DNA from: Acidianus manzaensis
Lineage (GTDB): Archaea > Thermoproteota > Thermoprotei_A > Sulfolobales > Sulfolobaceae
Direction of reading: 5' to 3'
NCBI RefSeq assembly: GCF_002116695.1
Contig: NZ_CP020477.1
Coordinates: 2,477,001-2,541,000, forward strand
DNA: 64,000 bases
This document shows positions 9,054 through 20,273 of this stretch, piece after piece; positions within the stretch are counted from its first letter, which is position 1, and each line of letters starts with the position of its first letter. A program made the translations under genes and the position numbers. The notes beneath the pieces were generated by a model. That model made no database searches. It saw only the letters and a list, made by a program, of their open reading frames with translations, and was not told where the DNA came from.

Positions 9054-10193
9054 ATGGATAATAGCGTAAAGCAGTATGCAATTTTTAACGGTTTTACAAT
9101 TTATGGAGTTATTATTATGGAATTAACACTTTATTGGTTACTTTATAAAGTCATAAATAATCCTTTTCTTTATGTTCCTGTAGCTGCGGCTCAACCTATA
9201 AGTAAACTGGGTTTTTCATATATTGGAGGATACATTGCAGATAAATATAATAACAGAAAGATGTATTTAACCTATTCAGTCCTTAATAGAGCATCTATTT
9301 TATTGAGTGCTCTTTTTGTTTATCTTGATAATCCTTTACTTGCAGTTATTTTCTTTTTAGCAAGATGGGCTAACGTTACATTAGGAGCTCAAGTGACAGA
9401 AACTACAATATTCAAAAAAATTCCTAAAGAAGAAATAGCTAAAGGTTATTATTATATTAGACTTGGTAAAGAAATCTTAGAAATTGCAGGCATTTTATCG
9501 TGGCCTATCTTATTGTCTTATTTTCAAGTTTGGACTGCTGGAATAGGGGCTATAGTTTCAGAAATTGGTGTTATAATACTCTCACGTTTTATGAGTAATG
9601 AAAGGAGTAAAAAAGTAATATCGTTCAGTCAAGGGATAAAAGAGTATTTTTCAAATAAAACAATATTTTCTGTCTTTTTTCCTCTTTCAATAATTGAAGG
9701 CGGAATAGGTATGGTGTATTTTTTCCCTGCTGCATTAATCCAGCTAATGCATGGTACTGCAATAGAATATACCGTAGCTGAAGTTGTAGGAAGTTTAAGT
9801 AGATTAATAGGAAGCTGGGTTTCTACTAAAATTACCTCTAGTGTTAAGTTAGCTATTGGTTCCATTTTATCGTACTTACTCGTATTTATTTCTCTTATTC
9901 CTAAAGATCCATGGCTAGTAGGATTAGGATTATTTGGAGTTGGATTTGGAGATTCTTTATATGCTGTAATATTTTACACTGCATTAAAAATGAGTAGGAA
10001 TGAGGTTTACGGTAGTATCCTAGGTATAGATGAAATAGTAACTAATAGTATTAGATTAGCATATGAAGGAGTAGCTGGCTTACTTTACAGTATAGCATAT
10101 TATGCTGTTCCTTTATTAGGTTTTGGCACTACTTTGGTATTTGGAATATTTTTACTGTTTAATAAAGACTGGAGAATAAAAATAGGAGGATGA
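9054..10193 (+). CDS. MFS permease
   Basis: 379 residues, about 11-12 membrane helices. The loop after helix 2 reads GGYIADKYNNRKMYL, a form of MFS motif A (G-x3-D-x2-x-R-x2). The second half repeats the pattern with GSWVSTKITSS. I chose the ATG at 9054; an in-frame TTG lies one codon upstream. There are no sugar-porter signatures, so this belongs to a different branch from the two other MFS proteins in the window; drug or metabolite efflux is possible but unproven. It stands alone: the next genes are on the other strand. Confidence 0.75.
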   Translation: MDNSVKQYAIFNGFTIYGVIIMELTLYWLLYKVINNPFLYVPVAAAQPISKLGFSYIGGYIADKYNNRKMYLTYSVLNRASILLSALFVYLDNPLLAVIFFLARWANVTLGAQVTETTIFKKIPKEEIAKGYYYIRLGKEILEIAGILSWPILLSYFQVWTAGIGAIVSEIGVIILSRFMSNERSKKVISFSQGIKEYFSNKTIFSVFFPLSIIEGGIGMVYFFPAALIQLMHGTAIEYTVAEVVGSLSRLIGSWVSTKITSSVKLAIGSILSYLLVFISLIPKDPWLVGLGLFGVGFGDSLYAVIFYTALKMSRNEVYGSILGIDEIVTNSIRLAYEGVAGLLYSIAYYAVPLLGFGTTLVFGIFLLFNKDWRIKIGG

Positions 10194-10245
10194 TGGAATA
10201 AATGTGAATTAGCATTTGAAATTTGTTCTTTTTTTATCTCTTCCT

Positions 10246-11085
10246 TTACATTTTGAATTTAGGAAAATATTTTTCTGGTAGACTGCAACAAGCATCGTAC
10301 ATTTCTAGATTAAACTCTTTCATCACTTTGTGCGTAGGATTTGATATTCTTTCTCCTAGTTCTTCTTTTATGAAGGTTCTATCTAGTTCTTCTTTCATTT
10401 TATAAGGTCTCATGCATCCTAAACTTATTTTTTTATTCATTAGATCTGACCCTAAACGTATTTTATCAATTATTTCATCTAATTTAGGTAATTCGATTTT
10501 ACTAGAAGGAGTACCTGGAGTAGGGATCATAACTAAAAAGTTAATTAAGTAAGGCTTCATTGAAGAGGCTATTTTTATTGCTTCATCTACTTCATCATGA
10601 GGTAATCCTAACATTATATGAGGCACTATGTATTTAGGACCTAAATCAATTAAATTCTGTAAAACGTCCAGATAATCTTCTCTTTTTCTTCCTCTTAGAC
10701 CTTTGCTTAAAAATGCTTTTTCAGAATAAGCGAATTCGAAGTCTACCATATCTATTACGTCTGACATTTCTTCTATTACTTCTTTTCTAACTAATCCAGG
10801 ATGAATGTTGAAAACTATGTCATCTTTATATTCATTTTTGATTTTTCTTAGAACTGCTAAAGTTTTCTCTATATTAATTAGTTCTCCTTTTTCGTTAAAT
10901 CCTCCGCTGATTAAGAATCCTCTTACTCCTTTTTCGTATCTTTCTTTTATAATTTTATATAGGGATTCATTAGCTGGTTCCATTGATTGGATGTATTTTG
11001 TAGTACAATAGAAGCAATTAAGTGAGCAAGTACCACCGCTAACGCTAATTACGTTAAATTTTTTAATCGTGGTGAACGCTTTCAT
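10246..11085 (-). CDS. Radical SAM protein, one half of a LipS1/LipS2-type lipoyl synthase
   Basis: 279 residues. The radical SAM cluster motif is C20-x3-C24-x2-C27 (GGTCSLNCFYCTTKY). FLISGGFNEKGE gives the SAM-binding GGE-like strand, and PHIMLGLPHDE and MIPTPGTPSS follow the TIM-barrel pattern of biotin-synthase-like enzymes. Near the C-terminus there are further Cys residues (GCMRPY, DACCSLP) that could bind an auxiliary iron-sulfur cluster, the sulfur donor in lipoyl synthases. It overlaps the upstream radical SAM gene by 23 bases, so the two are co-translated. Archaea without classical LipA insert sulfur into octanoyl groups with the two-protein LipS1/LipS2 system; a tight gene pair like this is its usual form. 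I cannot say which subunit this is. Other biotin-synthase-like functions remain possible. Confidence 0.65.
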   Translation of the reverse strand: MKAFTTIKKFNVISVSGGTCSLNCFYCTTKYIQSMEPANESLYKIIKERYEKGVRGFLISGGFNEKGELINIEKTLAVLRKIKNEYKDDIVFNIHPGLVRKEVIEEMSDVIDMVDFEFAYSEKAFLSKGLRGRKREDYLDVLQNLIDLGPKYIVPHIMLGLPHDEVDEAIKIASSMKPYLINFLVMIPTPGTPSSKIELPKLDEIIDKIRLGSDLMNKKISLGCMRPYKMKEELDRTFIKEELGERISNPTHKVMKEFNLEMYDACCSLPEKYFPKFKM

Positions 11086-11890
11086 GATAATCCCTCAAAG
11101 GAATATTATATAAGGTTTTTAAAGGATCTTCATTATAATAAGGTCTATCACAAGAAGGACATCCAGACGTCAAATAAGCTAATTTTTCATCTTCTTTTAC
11201 TTCTTTATCATTGGATAAATTGTATCTTATCTTTTGTATTTTCCTATAATATTCTAGTTTAGGAGGAGATAAAGATTCAAAGGCAGTTCCTTTAACAGGA
11301 GTGAAGGCAAATAGAGCTACTTCTGCTCCAATTTGATAAATCTCTTTCATTAAATTAATAATCTCATCTTCTTTTTCTCCTAAGCCTACTATCAAGTGAA
11401 CGTAAACGTGTCTTTTACCAAAAATTGAGACTGATCTTTTTACGAAATCCATGTACTCTTTGAAAGTAAATGGCTTTCCTACTTCATTCCACAATCTCTC
11501 TACAGTATCTAAGCCCGTACCTAAATAATCTACTCCTATTTCTTTCAATTTAATTAAATAATCATCTGTTATTGGAACAGTAGTTATGGATTTTCCTTTT
11601 GTTTTTACTTTTTCAAGAATTTCTATTGCTTCATCTTCAAAATTTTTCTTTATAACAGTTTGAAGACAAAATCTAGAAAATGATGAAAATTTTTCTTTTT
11701 CTTCGTCTAAGTTAACTGGAAACCATTTAACCCTAGATAAGTAAAATTTATCAGCTCTATTTGAGAGGGATTGAGAACAAAACTTGCATGTGCCTGAACA
11801 TCCTCCAGACTGTAAAGCGTAAGCAGTATTGCTTACTCTTATTCCCTTTCTTATATAATAGTAAGTCCCAGCGGATAAAAGAACTTGCAT
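11063..11890 (-). CDS. Radical SAM protein, other half of a LipS1/LipS2-type lipoyl synthase
   Basis: 275 residues, first gene of the pair. The cluster motif is C30-x3-or-so-C34-x2-C37 within GGCSGTCKFCSQSLSN, strongly like biotin synthase (CxxxCxYCxQS). TTVPITDDYLIKLKEIGVDYLGTGLDTVE and HLIVGLGEKEDE are the barrel strands of the family. A C-terminal SGCPSCDRPYY could ligate an auxiliary cluster. The gene end overlaps the start of the next by 23 bases. Lipoyl groups are needed for 2-oxoacid dehydrogenase-type complexes, the glycine cleavage system and, in sulfur oxidisers, the lipoate-binding protein of the sHdr pathway; the sulfur genes at 49-57 kb make the last use attractive, but this is inference. 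No lipoate ligase is in the window. Confidence 0.65.
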   Translation of the reverse strand: MQVLLSAGTYYYIRKGIRVSNTAYALQSGGCSGTCKFCSQSLSNRADKFYLSRVKWFPVNLDEEKEKFSSFSRFCLQTVIKKNFEDEAIEILEKVKTKGKSITTVPITDDYLIKLKEIGVDYLGTGLDTVERLWNEVGKPFTFKEYMDFVKRSVSIFGKRHVYVHLIVGLGEKEDEIINLMKEIYQIGAEVALFAFTPVKGTAFESLSPPKLEYYRKIQKIRYNLSNDKEVKEDEKLAYLTSGCPSCDRPYYNEDPLKTLYNIPLRDYHESVHHD

Positions 11891-12019
11891 GAGATTAGAG
11901 ATGTTAATACGTTAATAGCTTTTTCTAAAATTGAACCTAATTTTTTGTCTGCTAAGTAAACATTATTTTTAGTAATATTTCTTTTTCCATCATTTGAGAA
12001 AAATTTCTTTTTTCAAAAA

Positions 12020-12712
12020 TTAAATAGAAGAGACTTTATGAAAACTCGTAAATTCAAATTTTTTCTGGCTCTTTATTACACTTCTAGTATCATGCTCATC
12101 CATTCCTATAGCCCATTTTACATATTTTACACCAATTATTCCAGCGGTAGGATCAACAGAAATCCATTTTCCAGAATTGTAAACTTCAACCCATGCATGA
12201 GCTTCGTTAGTTGTAATAGGAGGAATTCCTACAGCTATTCTAGCTGGAATATTAGAAGCTCTCATAAAACCTATGTAAGCATGAGCAAAATTAACGCAGA
12301 CGCCATACCCTCTCTGCAAAGAATATGAAGCAGATTTAACGTTATCATTTTTTACATATTGAATTTTAGTTTTCACGATTTTTAATCCTTCTACGATAGG
12401 ATTTTCTAATTTAGAAAATTTCTCTACTTGAACGTATCGTGATGATGAAAGAAAATCTTTTTCTTCGCCTTTAGATTCAGAAACATTAGTTGGTTCTATC
12501 TTATATCTGATTGAAATTTCGTAATCTTCTTTAGATTCAGATGAGAATATTAAATGTATATTACCAAATCTATCTTGCTTTTTATTTATTCTACAGAAAT
12601 TAGGAAAATCTACTTCTAGATCATAAACTTTTTGAGATGGATGAGGAAGCATAAGTAAATCTCCAGATGATTTACCTTTAGGGACTTTGACTATAGATTC
12701 TACTTGTAGCAT
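12020..12712 (-). CDS. Transglutaminase-like cysteine peptidase fold protein
   Basis: 230 residues, no signal peptide. The core reads GVCVNFAHAYIGFMRASNIP, then NEAHAWVEVYNSGKWISVDPTAG; this supplies the Cys, His and Asp of the transglutaminase/protease triad in the right order and spacing. Residues 1-100 are a beta-rich N-terminal domain typical of archaeal and bacterial transglutaminase-like proteins. Such proteins usually act as peptidases or amidases rather than cross-linkers. It is encoded alone, upstream of the LipS-like pair on the same strand with a 129 base gap, and probably has its own promoter. Substrate unknown. Confidence 0.8.
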   Translation of the reverse strand: MLQVESIVKVPKGKSSGDLLMLPHPSQKVYDLEVDFPNFCRINKKQDRFGNIHLIFSSESKEDYEISIRYKIEPTNVSESKGEEKDFLSSSRYVQVEKFSKLENPIVEGLKIVKTKIQYVKNDNVKSASYSLQRGYGVCVNFAHAYIGFMRASNIPARIAVGIPPITTNEAHAWVEVYNSGKWISVDPTAGIIGVKYVKWAIGMDEHDTRSVIKSQKKFEFTSFHKVSSI

Positions 12713-12903
12713 GACTTCTGACTTAAAGAGAAAAAGAGCTTGGAATGTTATTAAATTTTTAGAAGTAAAGCAAGATTCCTTAACTACTCTGATTTAGCTA
12801 TGAAGAGAAAAATACGTAAGAGAATTAACCGAAAAAGTAGAATGAATAAAATAATGAAAAAATATTTTCAAGTAAAATGGCGTTTCACTCTCTACAACTT
12901 ATT

Positions 12904-14163
12904 TTATTTTTCTCTTTCTAGTAACCAGTACCATAATGGAATTGCATCATAATCTTTTATTTTCCCATTAATGTTCCATGTTATGAGTGTAATTTTTTCT
13001 GGTTTTAGTTCCTTTTCAGCTTTTTTCAAAGATTTAATTTCTCTTTCTTCAACTTTATCTTCTGCATATGTTACTTGGATTATTTCTTTTACTTCAAAAT
13101 TTTCACTTACAACGAAATCAATCTCTGCTCCTTCAGATTTTCCATTTTCTTTCCAGTAATAAACCTCTTTTCCTTCTCTTCTTAACTGAAGAAATACTAT
13201 ATTTTCCATAGCTTTAGATATCGAGAATTCATAACCTAAAGAGAATCTATAGCCGTTATCAATAACGTAAACTTTTCTAGGATTTGCTTTTCTTTTATTT
13301 TCACTTTTATTGAATATTTCTACTTCAAAGAGGAAATAAGATTCTTTTGCTTTATTAAACATTTCAATAACTTTTTCTTTACTAATGGAATAACCCATGG
13401 ATTTGAAGTAATTGTAAACTCTGTTATATGAAATAAGAGAAGAGTAGTTTGAAATTATGTAAGTTGCAAAAGTTTCTCCATACTTTTCATCTATATCTCT
13501 TATTACAACTGAATCAAAATATGAGCGAAGTAATCTCTTTTTCAAATTAACGTCTTTTTCCAAAACTACTGCTGGATATCCACCGTAATATAAATAGTTC
13601 CTCAGAAGAGACAAGATCTTTCCTTTCTCTTCCGTATAAAATGCTAATTTTGGATTTACATTAATGCCTAGAAAAGATAAATACTCCTTAAAGGAGAGTG
13701 GAAAAACTTCAAAGTTTATGCTTCTTCCTCTTAGTTCTTCTGCAATTTTTAACGGAGTTAAAACTGAGGAAGATCCAGAAAGGTAAACCTTTGCATCTAT
13801 CCTTTTTCTAAACCAACTTCCGTAATCCTTAACGCTTTTGAATTTCGTCTAAGAAAAGATACTTAGGTTTTTTACCTGTAAGTTCATAAAACGCTGATAA
13901 CATGTCATCTAGATCTTGTGCGTTCAAGTTCTTTAATCGTGATGTTCAAAATCTATGTAAATAATTTCGTCTTTACTAGCTTTTCCTTCAGTTATTTTTC
14001 TTATTGTGTTAAAAAGGATAAAGGTTTTCCCTACTCTTCTTCCTCCAGTAATAGTAATAATGTAATTGGTATCTAATGGTAATTCCAATTCTCTGTTAAC
14101 GGTAGGCGGTAAATCAGTAGTGAGAAATTCTGCAATAACTGACTTAAAGTCCTCAATTCTCAC
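12904..14163 (-). pseudogene. AAA ATPase (AAA_14/DUF4143 type) broken by two compensating frameshifts
   Basis: First part 14163-13933 (GTG start): TITGGRRVGKTFILFNTIRK holds Walker A, ending YIDFEHHD and a TAA. The middle part, in a shifted frame from about 13935 to 13836, reads LKNLNAQDLDDMLSAF and PKYLFLDEIQ (Walker B). The third part runs from about 13836 down to 12904: VKDYGSWFRKRIDAKVYLSGS, EELRGRSINFEVFPLSFKEY, then the DUF4143 C-terminal nuclease-like region with EGAEIDFVVSENFEVKEIIQVTY. The first and last parts are in the same frame (1260 bases, 420 codons in all), so one base is lost near 13936 and one gained near 13836. The protein would otherwise be full length for this family. Either a recent pseudogene or two sequencing errors. 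Confidence 0.75.
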
Positions 14164-14200
14164 AATACCAAATTTTACGATAAGTTATTATAGCTATCTG

Positions 14201-14223
14201 ACCAGTTTTACCTTAAAACTGGT
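14201..14223. promoter_or_regulatory. Palindrome upstream of the ATPase promoter
   Basis: ACCAGTTTTA-CCT-TAAAACTGGT is a perfect 10 bp inverted repeat with a 3 base centre; a further ACCAGT half-site follows at 14235-14240. It lies just upstream of a TATA-like CTATAATAA (about 14184-14194, minus orientation) that is some 26 bases before the GTG of the broken ATPase. Position and symmetry suggest an operator for a dimeric regulator; a transcribed hairpin is the alternative. Confidence 0.45.
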
Positions 14224-14828
14224 AGTTTAATCTTACCAGTCTATGGAAATTTTAATTACAATAATTCCCTAAAAGATGAAATATATAAAACATTACTCAT
14301 AACTCTAAATAAATTAGATTTTGCTCTTTCTAAAAGAGAGTTACTGCTAATATATAATCTAAATAATCAATAGAACTGCAAGAAGCTTGGGACTAATTCC
14401 TTTAGACTTTTATTTTTTCAATATTATTTTAATTATTATATATTTTCTGCTAATTCCTATTTGTTTAGTATAAATTTAGTTTATGGAGGGTCTGAAAAAT
14501 AAGATTTTTCTCTTTATACGAACACCTCGTAGAACTAACGTCTAGTTTCCAAATGATACACACTATAAAAACATAGTAAAAATTTCATCTAGCAAATTAT
14601 ATCTATTTTAGTTTAACTGATCCTTTTCAGCTAATAAGATCAGAATATAGGAAGCTGAAAGATATTCACAAGGTCTTTCTCACATTAACTCAAAAAGTCA
14701 TTTAATTAAGAGAACCTCTTAATCCAGTAAACCTTAATATTTAATGAAAAACGCGTTAAATTTAGTTATATCAATCTCTATATTCTTAGCTGTTTAATGT
14801 TTTAATTTTCCTTTAACTACATATAATT
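14224..14828. other. Intergenic region containing a dispersed repeat copy
   Basis: 605 bp with no supported gene. Positions 14477-14567 (minus) hold a diverged copy of the 92 bp repeat also seen at 37486-37577 and 37784-37876. The rest is plain AT-rich sequence. Confidence 0.5.
14477..14567 (-). repeat. Dispersed 92 bp repeat, copy C
   Basis: Read on the minus strand, TATAGTGTGTATCATTTGG is followed by GTTAGTTCTACGAGGTGTTC and AAGAGAAAAATCTT. Copy A (37486-37577) has the same order with GTTAGTTCTACGAATGGTTC and GGGAGAAAAACTTC. The element ends near CCATAAACTA, opposite to its start, giving weak terminal inverted repeats. No coding capacity. It could be a miniature inverted-repeat element or a structured RNA. 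Confidence 0.4.
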
Positions 14829-15899
<1,071 letters not shown>

Positions 15900-15916
15900 T
15901 TACACAAAGAAAGTTT

Positions 15917-16225
15917 ATGGAAAAAGCTTTTACAGATAAAAACATAAATATAGGAAAATTAATAGAAGATCTGACTAATTCCTTAAAAGAAGACGGTTGG
16001 GAAGTAGAAAACAACGGAAACACTAACGATACATTACTAAAAGGAATCAAGAAATCTCATTTTCACAAGGAAGAAGTTATTTTGATCAGAGTAAGAGGAG
16101 AACCTAATAATGTAATAATATCTATAGATGAAGAAAATATTGGAACATTAGGCAGAGCGTGGATAAACCTCAAGTTATTAGGAGAAATTGAAAGAAAAGT
16201 AAACGACGGATTCTATTCTCAATAA
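15917..16225 (+). CDS. Small hypothetical protein, co-transcribed with the TPR gene
   Basis: About 102 residues from the ATG at 15917; an in-frame TTG at 15896, overlapping the TPR stop (TTGA), would add seven residues. The protein is acidic-basic mixed and soluble: a helix (IGKLIEDLTNSLKEDGWEVE) followed by beta strands (EEVILIRVRG, NVIISIDEENIG). The pattern recalls small proteins that bind nucleotides or other proteins, but I do not recognise a family. Being coupled to a TPR scaffold suggests a shared function. Confidence 0.6.
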   Translation: MEKAFTDKNINIGKLIEDLTNSLKEDGWEVENNGNTNDTLLKGIKKSHFHKEEVILIRVRGEPNNVIISIDEENIGTLGRAWINLKLLGEIERKVNDGFYSQ

Positions 16226-16358
16226 ACGTTAACTTCAGATTATTCAACTCGTTTTTATAAAAAAAGAAATATTAAATAAAGGAAAAAACGACTAACCCCT
16301 TTCTAATGCTGTAAGCTTTATCTATAACCTTTATTAGGAATCAAGAATAATTCTCCAT

Positions 16359-18527
<2,169 letters not shown>

Positions 18528-18539
<12 letters not shown>

Positions 18540-18923
18540 AATATTTTCTCTTATCCTTTTTATTAAAGGCAATAATTTATTTTCTACAGTATTTATACAT
18601 ATTTCAGCATTTTCTTTCGTTATATCAGAATATTGCCCTAAGTTTCTAGAGCTTTCTACTATTACGAATTCTTTTCTATTTTCTCTTATTAGTCTTGTTA
18701 TCTCGCCTTCAAAACTTGGAATATGAAAAGACAAAGATGAAAGAATTTTTCTAATATGATGAAAAGAATAATACGGAGGATCCTTCCTTAGCAGACTATA
18801 GACCGATCTTATCATTAATTCTGCCGAAATTGCGCAATTAGTGGAAGAAACGTCATAAAATGAGTTATCTAAAGCAGTCTTAGAAATAATCAAGTATCTT
18901 AAAGATCTTTCATATAAGTCCAT
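18528..18923 (-). CDS. HEPN domain protein
   Basis: 131 residues, all helical: MDLYERSLRYLIISKTALDN, then CAISAELMIRSVYSLLRKDP, and a C-terminal helix ENAEICINTVENKLLPLIKR. This is the four-to-five helix pattern of HEPN proteins, with RKEFVIVESSRNLGQYSD at the usual position of the conserved polar face. A strict R-x4-6-H RNase motif is not clear, so activity is uncertain. It lies 140 bases downstream of an MNT nucleotidyltransferase on the same strand and may belong to that toxin-antitoxin-like locus. Its last 12 bases overlap the convergent molybdenum hydroxylase gene. Confidence 0.65.
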
Positions 18924-19063
18924 GCTTATATTAAAGGAGATAAGGATAGTAAGCCTATTGCTATCCTACAGAATATTTACTAATTTCATTTAAACTTATA
19001 ATTTCTTCTTATCATGTTTTAAAATGGAATTAAATTATAAATTTTTACTTAAAACGATCTATC

Positions 19064-19429
19064 TCATTTCCTAATCCACATTTTTCCTACTCTTGTCCAT
19101 TCCTTCCTTTTTTCTTTGTATATTTCCATAACTTTTTCCCAAAAACTATCATCTTTTTCAATTATTTTTCCCTCTTCAATGATTTGTAGAATGAATGGAT
19201 CTGAAGAGTGAAGCTTCTTCAGAAATATTTCAGTGTTCATAAATAACGCATCTACATCACTAGGAAACATATTAACTATCTTTAAGTAAAGTTGATTGTC
19301 CACTCTTTTAGGATCTTTCAGAATATCATCATCAACGTACAATACATCATAATCGCTACTTTCAGTAAAATCACCTCTAGCTCTTGAACCGAAAAGAATA
19401 ATTAGCTTTGCAATTGTTCCTTTACCCAA
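19064..19429 (-). CDS. MNT-type nucleotidyltransferase (antitoxin-like)
   Basis: 121 residues. IILFGSRARGDFTESSDYDVLYV gives the G-S-x10-D-x-D signature of minimal nucleotidyltransferases; a third Asp follows in PSDVDALF. The start is a TTG at 19429 lying inside the end of the upstream HEPN pseudogene (28 base overlap), just as in the intact HEPN/MNT pair at 25145-25895. In HEPN/MNT systems the MNT protein adenylylates the HEPN RNase and silences it. Here the partner HEPN frame is broken by stop codons, so this gene is either a leftover or now acts with the HEPN gene at 18528-18923. Confidence 0.75.
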   Translation of the reverse strand: MGKGTIAKLIILFGSRARGDFTESSDYDVLYVDDDILKDPKRVDNQLYLKIVNMFPSDVDALFMNTEIFLKKLHSSDPFILQIIEEGKIIEKDDSFWEKVMEIYKEKRKEWTRVGKMWIRK

Positions 19430-19785
19430 TTCATAATTTTCTTAGCACAATTTAAACATTCATATCCATCCCTTTTTGTATAATATTCGAAGGGAGCACC
19501 TTCATCGTACGAATCCGATACCTAGGTGGAATATATTGTTTGTCTTAGATAAACTAAACATTCCCTTATGTCTTCTGAAGGAGATAAAGATTCAGATAAT
19601 TTTAATAGAGAATGTCCTCTTCTTTCTATACTTTTACTTTAAAGTAGACCTTTTACTGCTAGTTCAGCAGACTACTGTGAAAGAAAACATGTTAATTCAT
19701 AATAATCATGGTGAAAATTGAATTCTGCCTCTTCTAAAGCCCTTTCTTCTTGCTTTATCAAATCTTCTACTCTTTCATGCTCAAG
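19402..19785 (-). pseudogene. HEPN gene with three in-frame stop codons
   Basis: Read on the minus strand from about 19785, the frame gives HERVEDLIKQEERALEEAEF, NFHHDYYELTCFLSQ, TAG (19672-19674), SAELAVKGLL, TAA (19639-19641), SKSIERRGHSLLKLSE and on, TAG (19522-19524), VSDSYDEGAPFEYYTKRDGY, ECLNCAKKIMNWVKEQLQS and the true stop at 19402. No frameshift is needed: the whole HEPN sequence is preserved in one frame, and each stop sits where Gln, Leu and probably Arg are expected. The N-terminal start has also been lost. This is a young pseudogene; its end overlaps the MNT start as in intact pairs. Confidence 0.75.
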
Positions 19786-19839
19786 ATATATAGTGAAGAA
19801 ATAATAATTTAGCGTTGTTAAGCTTGAATATTTATCCTT

Positions 19840-19911
19840 ATTTCTTTTTATTGCTTTTCCTCTTTTATATTTAGGATTTCTTTTTATTGCTTTTCCTCTT
19901 TTATATTTAGG
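19840..19911. repeat. 36 bp tandem duplication
   Basis: Two exact copies of a 36 bp unit, 19840-19875 and 19876-19911 (unit begins ATTTCTTTTTATTGC). On the minus strand it encodes KYKRGKAIKRNP twice in a frame joined to the front of the HEPN pseudogene. It lies where the HEPN start should be and may have been part of the damage. Confidence 0.8.
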
Positions 19912-19932
19912 CTTATTTTTTAGCTTCTTCAA

Positions 19933-20273
19933 GAATGAATTTTCGGTTTACTTTCTTGTTTAAACCAGATTTTATTATTTCGAGTATAAACATTATGGTA
20001 AAGCGCCAGTGATTTACGAATTATGTTATTATTTTATGTTCATATTATTAATGTATTACTAAAAATGAGGAAATATTTTCATTATTGTTCAGTTATAATA
20101 TTCTGATTGACTTGTGAATAGTTTAACATTTTTATTCTCTATTCATTTTTTCTGAATTAAGCTCATTCCTTATTTATAGTTTAGCTATTTATTTCGAGGT
20201 ACAGTATTAGATCGCATTGGTATACTTAATTTATCGACAGTAATTTTTTAAATCGAAATTACTATAAAGTTTG
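19933..20273. other. Intergenic region
   Basis: 341 bp, AT-rich, no supported gene. A TATA-like TTTTTTAAAT at about 20243-20252 lies 26 bases before the ATG of the McrB-like gene, which fits leaderless transcription. Confidence 0.5.
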
